64,000 nucleotides of DNA. Origin: an uncultured Fodinibius sp. (GTDB taxonomy: Bacteria > Bacteroidota > Rhodothermia > Balneolales > Balneolaceae). The stretch spans positions 153,177 to 217,176 of the forward strand of contig CAJXOG010000005.1 in NCBI GenBank assembly GCA_913057775.1. Direction: 5' to 3'. Positions 35,801 to 44,682 of this stretch are shown here, piece after piece. A program made the translations under genes and the position numbers. Every line of letters starts with the position of its first letter. Positions within the stretch are counted from its first letter, which is position 1. Under the pieces are notes generated by a model. The model was not told the origin of the DNA. It did not search any database and was given only the letters and a program-made list of their open reading frames with translations.

Positions 35801-38800
35801 AACCATCTCTATACCCCCTATATCAATCCCCATTTCCATTGTAGTAGAACAGGATAGAATGTTGAGTTTCCCCCTTTTAAATTGCTTTTCATATTTTTGC
35901 AATAAGCTAGAGGGTTGTTGAGCTGAATGCTCAGCAGCTGCATAATACGGAGCCATTTCAATTACTCGATCATTGAATATAGTCCACAAACCTCTCGATC
36001 GTAATTTTGAAATTTCCTCATTTTCACTTAACCACTTTCTAGCCTCATCCTTGCTATCTAGCGGATCAGAATCACCGCCAAAAGCTTTTTTATAACGAGG
36101 AATACTAACCTTCTCAGCCTTAATATTGCCAGTTGGATTCTTAGGTAAATAAGGAGTCACACCTCTAACAGTTGTATCTAAAAATCTCCTCGTAATAGGA
36201 CAGATCCATGCTTTATTTTGAACGTTAAATGAAATGTTTTCTAGTGGTAAAACCTTTCCACTTTCTCGTTGTACCAGCAATCCACAAGCAGTTAAATCAT
36301 TCCAAGCTGACATTAACAAATCATCAATGATGTCCTCATCTTCAGGTTCATCAACACTTACCCCCAAAAGATGAATTAACAAACGAACTATCCTACTCCT
36401 AGACTTTCCACGTCTAGCGTTTGGCCATCTACGTTGGTATCTAGCTTTTTCTTCTTGATCCAGTGGAATTAGATAAGTTTTATAAAAAGGTAACCCTAAC
36501 CAGTTTTTAATATTTTGTGTAATATCCAAGCTCCCCCCGGATCGGACAAAGAAATCAACACATATTTTTAAATAATTCTTCCATTCATCAAGCGTAAGCC
36601 CAAAGTCTTTCCAAAGTTTAGGAGCTGATGTAATGTTTTGAATATTTGGGTATTGTAAAGCTACCATACCCATTGTTTCTAAATTATTTTGCCTTTTTGG
36701 ACGTCTGGCAAACTCCCGTACTATAAGTAGCTCACTAACTAAATCTCTTGTGGATTGTTGATCAAAGAATTGCGGATTGTACTTCTGATAAGTTTTGCAA
36801 ATATACTCAAAGTCACCATGTTCGTTCGCAATCTGATTTTTTAAATCCTTATAATTTACTGGGTTAAACTCTCTCAGTTTTTTCAGATCGTTTTCTTTTT
36901 CCTCAATAAGAGATCCGAGCTTATCTGATCCAACACTTTTTAATTGTTTTATTTCAGACTTAAGTTTTTCTATTTGGCCAGAATCAGATTGACGGCCCAT
37001 TTGTAAAGCATGGTGATATATTAATCCCCTAGCTTTTGTTCTCTCTGCGTCCTGTTGCAATTTAGTCGCGAGTCGGGCCGTTCCTTGGCGACTGTCATTA
37101 AATGTTAAAAGTCTTCGACCCCTAAAGGGTAAATTTTCGGGCTTATCTGAATCTGGGGCATATTCTAACAGTGTTGGTAGTACTACATTCAATAGTAATG
37201 GAGCCCCAACACGATGATTCCTAAAAATTGAGTATCTTTTCTTATTTGTCTCTAAACAACTTGGGCAAGGAACTCCATATTCTGAACCATCATCCTCTCT
37301 AATCTTAATAGCAAGTGAATTTTCTCTTTCACCATTATTTAGTAACTCTTTAGAAACTCGATCAATATATTGTTCACCTGTTTTTTCGAGTGACCGATTA
37401 GTAATAATTACCTCTGCACCCACAGTTTCAAAGTCTAAGGTGTTATTTTCTTCATCCTGATCTTCTATTTCGGGATCTTCTAGATCTATCTCCCTTTCTA
37501 ATTCGAATTCATCGATATCATCATACCACGCGGATTGTTTTAATTTATTATCACGAATTTCAGCTTTTAAATACACTTCACCACACTCTCGACACGAGAC
37601 AACTTCATAAACCGGAGCTCCACAATTACATTCTTGCCTTTCTTCTAAATAGATTATTCCAAATGGCCACTTATTATCTTCTAGTGCAGTATTCTTCTTT
37701 TCACTACAATTGGAATCTGCACAAGCCCAAATGCCGGAAAGTGTATCATGATAGATATGCCCCCTAAGTGGTAAAAAAGGATTCCCACTTTTGTCCTTTA
37801 CACTTGAAAGTAGATCCAGCCATCTTAGAGCTTCTTTCTGCTCTTTTAAAGTGTATCTATCGGACTCTCCAAACAACTCTTTGCAGACCGCTTTTAGTTT
37901 TATCGCATTGGATGAACTCTCTGTAAATAAGCTTCGAATCTCCCGGGCCTGAGAGTTCTCTTCTAAATGACTAAAAAGCTCATAACTATCATTGATATCT
38001 CTTAGAGATTCAAGATCATCACTATTAGTTTTCTTTTCCTTTATAGAAGGAATTTGCCTCTTACCCTCTACCACGTGCACCTTCTCTTGCCCAATACCAG
38101 CAATCTTAGTTAAAAACTTCTTTAGCTGTTTACCAGCCTCTTCCCCCTTATCACCGATTGTGGCTGAGGTCGCCACAAAGCGTACCTCTTCAGGCTTTTT
38201 CCCAAAAGCGTGAAGTACTCGGCGTAATAAGAGTGCCATTTCAGCCGCTTGAGACCCTATATAAGTATGTGCTTCATCAAGTACGATTGTGTCAAGTTTC
38301 CCTTTGGATTGCTCAATTATACTACTGTCCTTGGCTCGGACAAGCATATATTCAAGCATCGTTGGATTTGTTACCAGAATTGGAGGTGGAGAAGCCCTCA
38401 AACTAGTTCTATCCAAAACCTCATTTGGACTCTGCCTTTTCTTATAGGCCTCCTCTTTTTCAGGGGTTAATCCATTATAGAGACAATATCTGATGTCACC
38501 CCCAAAGGGTTTAGTCCAATCATTTAATCGCTCTCGCTGACTATTAATAAGAGCATTTAATGGATACAAGAAAAGTGATCGAACTCCTACTAATTGTTTT
38601 TTTTGCCTATTTTTCTGTCTGATCAATTCATCTAAAATTGGAACCATAAAACATTCAGTTTTACCTGAACCAGTTCCACTTGTAACAATTACGGACTGGG
38701 GATCATCTTTGGCCAGATGCTTCCACGATTCTAGTTGATGTTTATAGGGCTGCCAATCCCGATTAAAACCACTCCCATCCATTGCTTCAATAAGCTCACC

Positions 38801-39034
38801 AGTCAGCAAAGAATCTTTTAAGTCCTCAATTTTTATATCTTCTGTTTCCCACCCAAAAACAGCTTCAAAAGTAGGATCTCCAATAAAACTCCCCCCATTA
38901 CCCAATGGGCTTCCAAAAACTTCGTTCAAATGTGATCTCAGTGGAACATTATTAAAACCAAATGTACTCAAAGTACCATTACTAGCTCTCGCAGCAAGTG
39001 ATGGTAATAGATCAGAGAAATAAGAATTCTTCAT
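32813..39034 (-). CDS. druE: Druantia DruE-like DEAD/DEAH helicase with DUF1998
   Basis: A 2073-residue superfamily 2 helicase. Walker A (TSGTGSGKTE, about residues 118-127) and DEAH box (LDEAHTYIG, about 252-260) lie in the N-terminal fifth, followed by the motif III segment FVATSATIG. The second RecA lobe is far downstream, with EMGIDIGG and QRAGRAGRREE (about 1090-1100). Between them are cysteine pairs (CADSNC, CNCGAP, CRECG). A zinc ribbon CDNCG...CNSCG lies at about 1385-1410. The DUF1998-type cluster CPNHCNSNCPQC sits at about 1637-1648, followed by a roughly 400-residue tail. Size, layout and the neighbour fit DruE of Druantia type III (E. coli YjiV-like). The start is 1 base after the partner's stop codon, so the two are translationally coupled. 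Function: anti-phage defence by inference. Confidence 0.75.
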   Translation of the reverse strand: MKNSYFSDLLPSLAARASNGTLSTFGFNNVPLRSHLNEVFGSPLGNGGSFIGDPTFEAVFGWETEDIKIEDLKDSLLTGELIEAMDGSGFNRDWQPYKHQLESWKHLAKDDPQSVIVTSGTGSGKTECFMVPILDELIRQKNRQKKQLVGVRSLFLYPLNALINSQRERLNDWTKPFGGDIRYCLYNGLTPEKEEAYKKRQSPNEVLDRTSLRASPPPILVTNPTMLEYMLVRAKDSSIIEQSKGKLDTIVLDEAHTYIGSQAAEMALLLRRVLHAFGKKPEEVRFVATSATIGDKGEEAGKQLKKFLTKIAGIGQEKVHVVEGKRQIPSIKEKKTNSDDLESLRDINDSYELFSHLEENSQAREIRSLFTESSSNAIKLKAVCKELFGESDRYTLKEQKEALRWLDLLSSVKDKSGNPFLPLRGHIYHDTLSGIWACADSNCSEKKNTALEDNKWPFGIIYLEERQECNCGAPVYEVVSCRECGEVYLKAEIRDNKLKQSAWYDDIDEFELEREIDLEDPEIEDQDEENNTLDFETVGAEVIITNRSLEKTGEQYIDRVSKELLNNGERENSLAIKIREDDGSEYGVPCPSCLETNKKRYSIFRNHRVGAPLLLNVVLPTLLEYAPDSDKPENLPFRGRRLLTFNDSRQGTARLATKLQQDAERTKARGLIYHHALQMGRQSDSGQIEKLKSEIKQLKSVGSDKLGSLIEEKENDLKKLREFNPVNYKDLKNQIANEHGDFEYICKTYQKYNPQFFDQQSTRDLVSELLIVREFARRPKRQNNLETMGMVALQYPNIQNITSAPKLWKDFGLTLDEWKNYLKICVDFFVRSGGSLDITQNIKNWLGLPFYKTYLIPLDQEEKARYQRRWPNARRGKSRSRIVRLLIHLLGVSVDEPEDEDIIDDLLMSAWNDLTACGLLVQRESGKVLPLENISFNVQNKAWICPITRRFLDTTVRGVTPYLPKNPTGNIKAEKVSIPRYKKAFGGDSDPLDSKDEARKWLSENEEISKLRSRGLWTIFNDRVIEMAPYYAAAEHSAQQPSSLLQKYEKQFKRGKLNILSCSTTMEMGIDIGGIEMVAMNNVPPHPANYLQRAGRAGRREETRSTAVTLCKSNPHDQFAFRNSNWAFESQLPAPGVSLNSKIIVQRHINAFLLSNFLNKKMGLGSQDKHSITAGWFFKETEENGSDRFVSWCLSSVNKSQDAINGIRQIIKESLFEGYDIDRLFEQSANQLEEIISKWRAEYEGICKQEEEIEKEGENNTPALKAINHQKTRIENEYLLRELASRGFLPAYGFPSNITVFDNLTVDQFKANKRQEKTREDNKYNSRDMASRDIVSALREYAPGSEVVMDGRVYKSSGITLNWHIPASKREVRESQAIRYAWRCDNCGASGSSVSKKKSRVCNSCGNQIKSINAVEYLEPSGFSVDFYDTPHNDITSQKFIPIEKPWIQAEGAWAPLTNPNLGRFRSTSNGQIFHHSSGINKEGYALCMMCGRAEPMDSDGSLPKKFEEGSTHNKLRSSKDNKECPGSHSSWAVKKNIRLGHQLSTDILEIQLKDIDGQWLTDKTIASTLAVALRDALAELLGIQESELSCDIKEDKTKKGYITTSILIFDKYASGYASKANHLINKMFHKAFRKLQCPNHCNSNCPQCILDFDQRFRSDDLDRKKGLQFLTQKWLKNLKLPIKLSFFGEDSRVEKDDLQTAIIRETRKQNGHTAMLFAGGSPENSDIPISALRSLSYKLVGQSVNVKLVFEKDLLDNLSEEDSYSLASLCDHDKVKVYQAPELPKKGGGNIIAVVHKKDIKTAWATNSKDILSPNETWGHSENAIINGFIDNTFDGYDSVSAGEMRPVIENKSDREIVVHHDLDGNLKAFGDQFWQLVEEEHRQSAQLFGAKDIKVVSVKYRDRYLFNPLSVALTLELLKGLRSIFGMNRWQANEVSIITSSKRYDNSRPGNKIYSDWVDCEDRDYVLKKAFKMSNFEVDLLIPDRRSIQHSRALQVEFSNSSELTVRLDQGVGYWRVSRSRRSSSIRKDEFEFSYANSGQAGLDQEAKQVIEANPKIKGSQTPTELFVKVR

Positions 39035-39035
39035 T

Positions 39036-42000
39036 TTAACTATCTATTTTAATTAAATCGTTATGCAAACATCTAATTGTTGTCGTTCTATAAGCAGTAA
39101 TAAACCAGTCTGGATCAAATTCTTTTATGGTTTTTAAATCATTTATAAAAGAAGATTTCTCAATTTTTCGCCCTTCATTACTCGTCAATGTATCTATAGC
39201 AAGAGCAATTGGTGTATTAATGACCGTATCTCTATAATCATTTTCAAAATGAAACATCTTTGAGTTTTCAGGAGTCTTGATATTTTGAATCACTTTATAC
39301 ATTTCATTTGAAGCAGGCCATCTTTCTCCTGTCCCTGTATGTTTGCGAAGTAACTTTTGATAGCTTGAGGTCTTATCTCTAAATAATTCATTAATCAAAA
39401 GTGACTCCGACCGAATCAGACTTTCATCCAAAGGACCGTTAATATTTAGATGAGCAATTCTCAATATTGAGTCTAGAGTATCATCTACTGCAGAAATTTT
39501 TAAAATAACTGAATTTAAATACTCATTAATCAAATCGTCATCTAACTCTTCTGAAACGTCCCCATAAGCTTTTCTCAGTGTCCAAGTCCAATCACCAAGC
39601 GTAATGAACTCCCACATAAAGGGCATCTCTACACTAAATCTTTTAAGAAACTCATCGGAAGTAGAACTATTATTTACAGTTAAATATGTAAAATAAGCCA
39701 TCGCTTTGGTGTTATTAACCAAGCATTTCCAAACATCAAAAAAGGATAAAGGCAAGTGGCTATACTCATTAACTATTTGAGATAATGTATTCCACTCCTG
39801 GTGTTCCTCTTCCCTGATCATCTTTTCGAGATATTCCTCAAGTGACTTAATCCTTTCTTTATTATCTTCTATTTGAACACACTTCCCAATCCCATCTTCA
39901 ACTTCATTATTTCCTTCTACCTTTAACAATTTTGGACGAAATGAAAGCTTTGAGTCCTGATCGTTATAGATAACCCACGGACCGGCACTCATTTTATCTC
40001 TTGGCAGATAAACATGGCCTCCATCAGTTATCGGAAGGTTAATTGTACCTGCACCCGGTACATCCATTCTCTGTGCAAGAATATTTGTTTCCTTGAATGT
40101 ATTGGTGTTTAACTTTTCAAGTTCTTCGGTAGGAATACTTAACAGCTCCGGACTCTCCTTTTGAAAGCTAAAAGAATATCTTGCAATAAGTATCTCAGCG
40201 GGGGGATAACCTTCAATTTTAAGTCTCACTGTCACCATCGCATCTATATCATCGGAAACAGCAAATAAAGACTCAATTTCAGATTTGAAATCCGAAAGTC
40301 TTACCTCTACATATCCTCTCTGTTGACCAATATTAATATCAAAAAGTTTTGAGGCATTTTTCTTCTCATCTATCAGTTTCAGATAAATTTGAGCAATATC
40401 AGCATTTCCTAAAGCTCCAAATAATCTAATCCCATAAATTTCATCGAGTGTTTTCTGTGAGTTTCTGGGTAACTCTTTACCATCGGCATCAAACACTCGT
40501 GCTCCCATGGCGGGGAAATCAAGTTCCAACTTCCCTTTATTAGGATTATTTGGCCAAATAGCATTTACAACTATTTTCTCTGGTGGTCTTCCATCACCAT
40601 TGTAAGTAAATTTGTAAACATCTTTGGATTGTTTTGTAATATCTACTGATGGGTCAGTAGATATTAGTTCTGCTAAATGCCAATTAGTAAATTTCCACTG
40701 ACCACTTTTTGTATCTCTACCATATAATATCTCTTCACTTGACTCTTCAGGAAGAACTACAATTTTTCTTCGCCAATTGGTATAAATACCATCTTTAAGT
40801 AATATTTGAACCGGCCCATATATATTTTTAAAGGTGTCCTTTTCCTTTTTAGACCATTTCCACTTGGGTAACACCGAATCCTGATAATTATCTTTGGAAA
40901 ACCTTCTTACCTTTGGTCTTCCTCTGAAGACATATTCATTATTTTTGAAAACATCCCATACTCTTTTACCATATAACTTTATCGACTTTTTTAGATCAGT
41001 TGCCTGCCCAGTGGATATTCGAAAATCTTCTTGGCCAGCTGAAGTGATATTTACCTGACCACTAACCTTATAAAGTTGCCTACCTGACAAATCATAATTT
41101 AGAGCACACTGATTACCAGAAGATTCATATTTCCAATTCTCAGGTATTGCTATAATCGCTGAAGATTCAGCAACTTTACAACTACCTTGATTCGACAATT
41201 GATAAGAAGCTTGTTTTTCTTCTTGGTTGACAAAAATCCAGGGTAAATCTTCTTGCAGCTTGTCACTATCGTCTATTAGGCCATACCATTTATTACCTGA
41301 CTTTGTTCTCAGCACTAATGTAAAAGAGCCAAAAGCTTCCTCCTCTTGAAAGACTCCTCCTTTTTTTGCCAATTTAAATTTATCTTGCCCAGCAATCTTT
41401 CTTATTGGGATATCTTTTGTCTCGGTCTCACACTCAATCGTAACAATCATATTACGATCAAGCTGATAATCTTCACTGATCTCAAAAAATGAACGTAACT
41501 CACCATCCTCTATAAATTGCGGAAAGGTTATTTCTGCTCTCATTTCCGCTTCATTTATATGATCATCAATTGCAAGAGTTCGAACCAGATGAATATCTGC
41601 TTGGCTTTCTTGAGTAGGTCTTGAAGCTATATCCCAGACTAGTTTTTCTAAAAGTTGCTTAGTATTACCTTCTCCGACTAGGATAGGTAGCCTTGATTGC
41701 CATTTCTCTTGGTGCTCTTTCCATTCCTCAATTACAGCCTCAGGGCTATCCTTGTCGGTTGCTTTTTGGAATGCCAATACTGTAGAGACAGTCTGAGCTA
41801 ATAACCTATATATCTCCTCCTTCTGATATGTTTTTGGCAAATAGTTTTTCAAACTAGAGATCCAAGATATGATAAGACTGTCATCTATAGTACTGGAACT
41901 ACCTTTTATTAAATTAACAGTCCGTTCAAGTACATGAGCAATAGATTTATCATTCTCTGCAAGAAATTTCATAGGTAGGCCACCCTGTAATGCTACACTT

Positions 42001-42386
42001 CCTAAAAACCTTAACCCATGCGTATTTTGAAGCTTTATATCCCAAGACCTAAAACCTCTTTCTATACATTTACTTCTTTTTGGTGCACTCCACTCATCTG
42101 GATTGAGATCAAGATCTTTTAAAATCGGATCCCAAGACCAGCGCCCCCCAGAAAACCTTCTTTTCCACCATTCCGCAGCATAGAGGACAAAAATACCATT
42201 AAAAGCTCTACGCCGATCTACAATATCACCAAGTGAAAAGAACTGAAGCTGTTCGTCTAACCAACTTTTAAGTTCTCTCTCTAATTCTTCAAACTCCTCA
42301 GTACTCATTTTATAAGTATAGAGGTTATCACCTGTAGGTCTATCTAAGTTCCGTCTTTTTAAAAAATCTTTTCTCCATCCAAGCAT
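39036..42386 (-). CDS. druH: Druantia DruH-like protein (STY4851/ECs_5259, YjiT-like)
   Basis: A 1116-residue soluble protein. The N-terminus has the features I associate with the STY4851/ECs_5259 (YjiT) family. These are W..DFL.RR.L..P.G..LY.Y, a FVLYAAEWWKRRFSGGRWSWDPI segment (about 70-92) and HGLRFLGSVALQGGLP (about 125-140). The rest is predicted beta-rich then helical, with no enzymatic motif that I can see. It is the first gene of a two-gene operon with the giant DUF1998 helicase, the arrangement of Druantia type III (druH-druE). In E. coli K-12 the degenerate homologues yjiT/yjiV also sit in a restriction cluster. The family call is from memory of sequence patterns, not a search. Confidence 0.7.
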   Translation of the reverse strand: MLGWRKDFLKRRNLDRPTGDNLYTYKMSTEEFEELERELKSWLDEQLQFFSLGDIVDRRRAFNGIFVLYAAEWWKRRFSGGRWSWDPILKDLDLNPDEWSAPKRSKCIERGFRSWDIKLQNTHGLRFLGSVALQGGLPMKFLAENDKSIAHVLERTVNLIKGSSSTIDDSLIISWISSLKNYLPKTYQKEEIYRLLAQTVSTVLAFQKATDKDSPEAVIEEWKEHQEKWQSRLPILVGEGNTKQLLEKLVWDIASRPTQESQADIHLVRTLAIDDHINEAEMRAEITFPQFIEDGELRSFFEISEDYQLDRNMIVTIECETETKDIPIRKIAGQDKFKLAKKGGVFQEEEAFGSFTLVLRTKSGNKWYGLIDDSDKLQEDLPWIFVNQEEKQASYQLSNQGSCKVAESSAIIAIPENWKYESSGNQCALNYDLSGRQLYKVSGQVNITSAGQEDFRISTGQATDLKKSIKLYGKRVWDVFKNNEYVFRGRPKVRRFSKDNYQDSVLPKWKWSKKEKDTFKNIYGPVQILLKDGIYTNWRRKIVVLPEESSEEILYGRDTKSGQWKFTNWHLAELISTDPSVDITKQSKDVYKFTYNGDGRPPEKIVVNAIWPNNPNKGKLELDFPAMGARVFDADGKELPRNSQKTLDEIYGIRLFGALGNADIAQIYLKLIDEKKNASKLFDINIGQQRGYVEVRLSDFKSEIESLFAVSDDIDAMVTVRLKIEGYPPAEILIARYSFSFQKESPELLSIPTEELEKLNTNTFKETNILAQRMDVPGAGTINLPITDGGHVYLPRDKMSAGPWVIYNDQDSKLSFRPKLLKVEGNNEVEDGIGKCVQIEDNKERIKSLEEYLEKMIREEEHQEWNTLSQIVNEYSHLPLSFFDVWKCLVNNTKAMAYFTYLTVNNSSTSDEFLKRFSVEMPFMWEFITLGDWTWTLRKAYGDVSEELDDDLINEYLNSVILKISAVDDTLDSILRIAHLNINGPLDESLIRSESLLINELFRDKTSSYQKLLRKHTGTGERWPASNEMYKVIQNIKTPENSKMFHFENDYRDTVINTPIALAIDTLTSNEGRKIEKSSFINDLKTIKEFDPDWFITAYRTTTIRCLHNDLIKIDS

Positions 42387-42579
42387 ATCTCTTAATAAAT
42401 TTCATCACATATTTAACCAACGCTTTTCACCCTCGTAACTAATAATTTTTTCTTCACGGGCAAAAATTTATTTTTTCACATAATATCATGCAGTAAACAA
42501 TTATTGCATTAAAACTTGTTCTCCAATTCATTTTTATTATTTTAAGTGCAGAAAAGCTTTCGAGTACTAATTATTTGAA

Positions 42580-43164
42580 ATGAAATTAAAAGAAGTAGCC
42601 GACATATCAACCGGATACTCCTTTCGGTCGAAGATCAAGCATGATCCCGAGGGAGATACCAAGGTAATCCAGATGAGTGATGTTGACAAGTATCGCGGCA
42701 TCATTCCGGAGGGGTTACAATCGATCAGTGGTTTTGAACCGCGAAAGGATCGTTATTTTTTGGATCCAGGGGATGTCATTATGATCAGCAAGGGCTATAA
42801 CATCAATGCATTTGTTGTGCCTACTGGATTAGGGAAGGTTGTAGCTGTGAATAGCTTCTTGGTTATGAAGGTTAAATCTTCTAAAATCCTTCCGGAATAC
42901 TTGGCCTGGTTTCTGAACTCCAAACGAACGCAACATTTTTTCCAGGCTGTGGCAGCGGGGACAAACATCCCGAATCTGTCGATAAGAGCCTTAGAGGGAC
43001 TTGATATCAATCCGCCATCTATTGAACGACAAGATAAATTAGCTGAACTTGATCGCTTAAAGCGCAAGGAAATTGCATTGCACCAAGAAATTGCATCTAA
43101 GAAGGAAGAGCTTGTTGATACCATGCTTCAGCAACAAGCCGACAAATGGAAATCCAATAATTAA
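42580..43164 (+). CDS. Half-size type I restriction specificity protein (single TRD)
   Basis: A 194-residue HsdS-like protein with one target-recognition domain (about 1-150, opening MKLKEVADISTGYSFRSKI and ending NIPNLSIRALEGLDINPP). It is followed by a single helical spacer (about 152-190, QDKLAELDRLKRKEIALHQEI). Canonical HsdS has two TRDs. Half-size subunits can work as homodimers or modify the specificity of a full HsdS. It is the first gene of the hsd operon, 17 bases before hsdM. A complete HsdS gene follows hsdM, so the locus has two specificity genes. Confidence 0.8.
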   Translation: MKLKEVADISTGYSFRSKIKHDPEGDTKVIQMSDVDKYRGIIPEGLQSISGFEPRKDRYFLDPGDVIMISKGYNINAFVVPTGLGKVVAVNSFLVMKVKSSKILPEYLAWFLNSKRTQHFFQAVAAGTNIPNLSIRALEGLDINPPSIERQDKLAELDRLKRKEIALHQEIASKKEELVDTMLQQQADKWKSNN

Positions 43165-43181
43165 CTAAGACTAGCTATTAC

Positions 43182-44681
43182 ATGAGCAACCGTAAACCTA
43201 CGCAACAGGAAATTAACCAAGCGCTGTGGTCGGCCTGCGACACTTTTCGCGGTGTAGTAGATCCAGCGGAGTACAAAAACTATATCCTTGTATTTCTATT
43301 CCTGAAATATCTCAGTGATATCTGGAAGGACCATTATGAGAAGTACAAGGAAGAATATGGGGATGATGAAGAGCGTATTAAGCGCCGTATGGAGCGTGAG
43401 CGCTTTAAGCTGCCGGAAGACTGTACGTTTGACTACCTGGTCCGGCACCAAAACGATGAGGATATCGGTGACCAGATCAACAAGATCTTACAGAAAATTG
43501 AAGAAGCCAATTACGAGAAGTTAGAAGGCGTTTTCCGTAATGTTGACTTTAACTCGGAAGCCAACCTCGGCAAGACCAAAGATCGAAATCGTCGCCTAAA
43601 GAACCTTATTAATGACTTTGATAAGCCGGAGCTAAACTTTCGACCTTCCGTTATCGGTACCGAAGATATTATTGGCAATGCCTATATGTTCTTAATTGAA
43701 CGCTTCGCCTCTGATGCGGGTAAGAAAGGTGGTGAGTTTTATACACCCAATCAGGTTTCGAAACTGTTAGCTAAGCTCCTTAATCCGCAACCCGGTGACC
43801 GTATATGTGACCCAGCTATTGGATCGGGATCACTGGCTATTACCGTGGCCGAGGAGGTTGAAGGCCGTAACTACCGTATTTATGGACAAGAGAGCAACGG
43901 CAGTACGTGGGCTTTGTGCAAGATGAATATGTTCCTGCATGGTATGGACGCAGCTGACATTCGATGGTGTGATACCATTCAGCGACCGGAGCTTACGGAA
44001 GGCGACGAACTAATGAAGTTCGATATCGTTACTGCTAATCCACCCTTTAGCTTGAAAAAATGGGGAAAGTCAGATGCCAAGGACGATCAATATAATCGAT
44101 TCCATCGTGGGGTGCCGCCAAAAAGTCGGGGCGACTACGCCTTTATCCAACACATGATTGAGGTGGCCTATGAAGATACAGGCAAAGTAGGTGTTATTGT
44201 CCCACATGGCGTGTTGTTTCGTAGCGGATCGGAAGGCAAGATTCGTAAAAAGCTCATCCAAGAGAACCTGTTAGAAGCAGTTGTTGGGCTACCAGAAAAC
44301 CTGTTCTTTGGTACCGGTATTCCTGCGGCGATCATGATTTTTAATAAAGGAAAAGAGCATGAAAATGTACTTTTTATTGATGCCAGTGAGGAGTTTGAAA
44401 CAGGAACAAGACAAAACAGATTGCGTGATGAAGATATTGAAAAGATTGTCAATACTTTCAAACAATTTAAAGGCAAAGAGAAGTTTTCATACGTCGCTCA
44501 ACCAGAAGAAATTGAAGAAAATAATTTCAATTTAAATATACCTCGATACGTAGATACATTTGAGCCCGAACCAGAAATAAATATTAAAGAAGTACAAAAA
44601 GAAATAGATCATCTAGAAGAAGAGCTTGATGAAATACAAAAAGAGATGAGTAACCAATTGGAAAAGCTAGGTATTAGTTAA
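43182..44681 (+). CDS. hsdM: Type I restriction-modification methyltransferase subunit
   Basis: A 499-residue adenine-N6 methyltransferase subunit. The N-terminal HsdM_N domain (about 10-150, WSACDTFRGVVDPAEYKNYILVF) is followed by the catalytic domain with the SAM-binding motif DPAIGSGSL (about 209-217) and the catalytic NPPF (about 286-289, TANPPFSLKKWG). A coiled-coil tail at about 465-499 probably contacts HsdS. With HsdS it methylates the target sequence; with HsdR it restricts unmodified DNA. It is separated from the next hsdS by one base. Confidence 0.96.
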   Translation: MSNRKPTQQEINQALWSACDTFRGVVDPAEYKNYILVFLFLKYLSDIWKDHYEKYKEEYGDDEERIKRRMERERFKLPEDCTFDYLVRHQNDEDIGDQINKILQKIEEANYEKLEGVFRNVDFNSEANLGKTKDRNRRLKNLINDFDKPELNFRPSVIGTEDIIGNAYMFLIERFASDAGKKGGEFYTPNQVSKLLAKLLNPQPGDRICDPAIGSGSLAITVAEEVEGRNYRIYGQESNGSTWALCKMNMFLHGMDAADIRWCDTIQRPELTEGDELMKFDIVTANPPFSLKKWGKSDAKDDQYNRFHRGVPPKSRGDYAFIQHMIEVAYEDTGKVGVIVPHGVLFRSGSEGKIRKKLIQENLLEAVVGLPENLFFGTGIPAAIMIFNKGKEHENVLFIDASEEFETGTRQNRLRDEDIEKIVNTFKQFKGKEKFSYVAQPEEIEENNFNLNIPRYVDTFEPEPEINIKEVQKEIDHLEEELDEIQKEMSNQLEKLGIS

Positions 44682-44682
44682 A

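Noticed and set aside
32813..42386. DISARM or BREX system
   Set aside because: No PglZ, BrxC/PglY, DrmB/DrmC or associated methyltransferase set is present; the two-gene YjiT/helicase layout fits Druantia III better.
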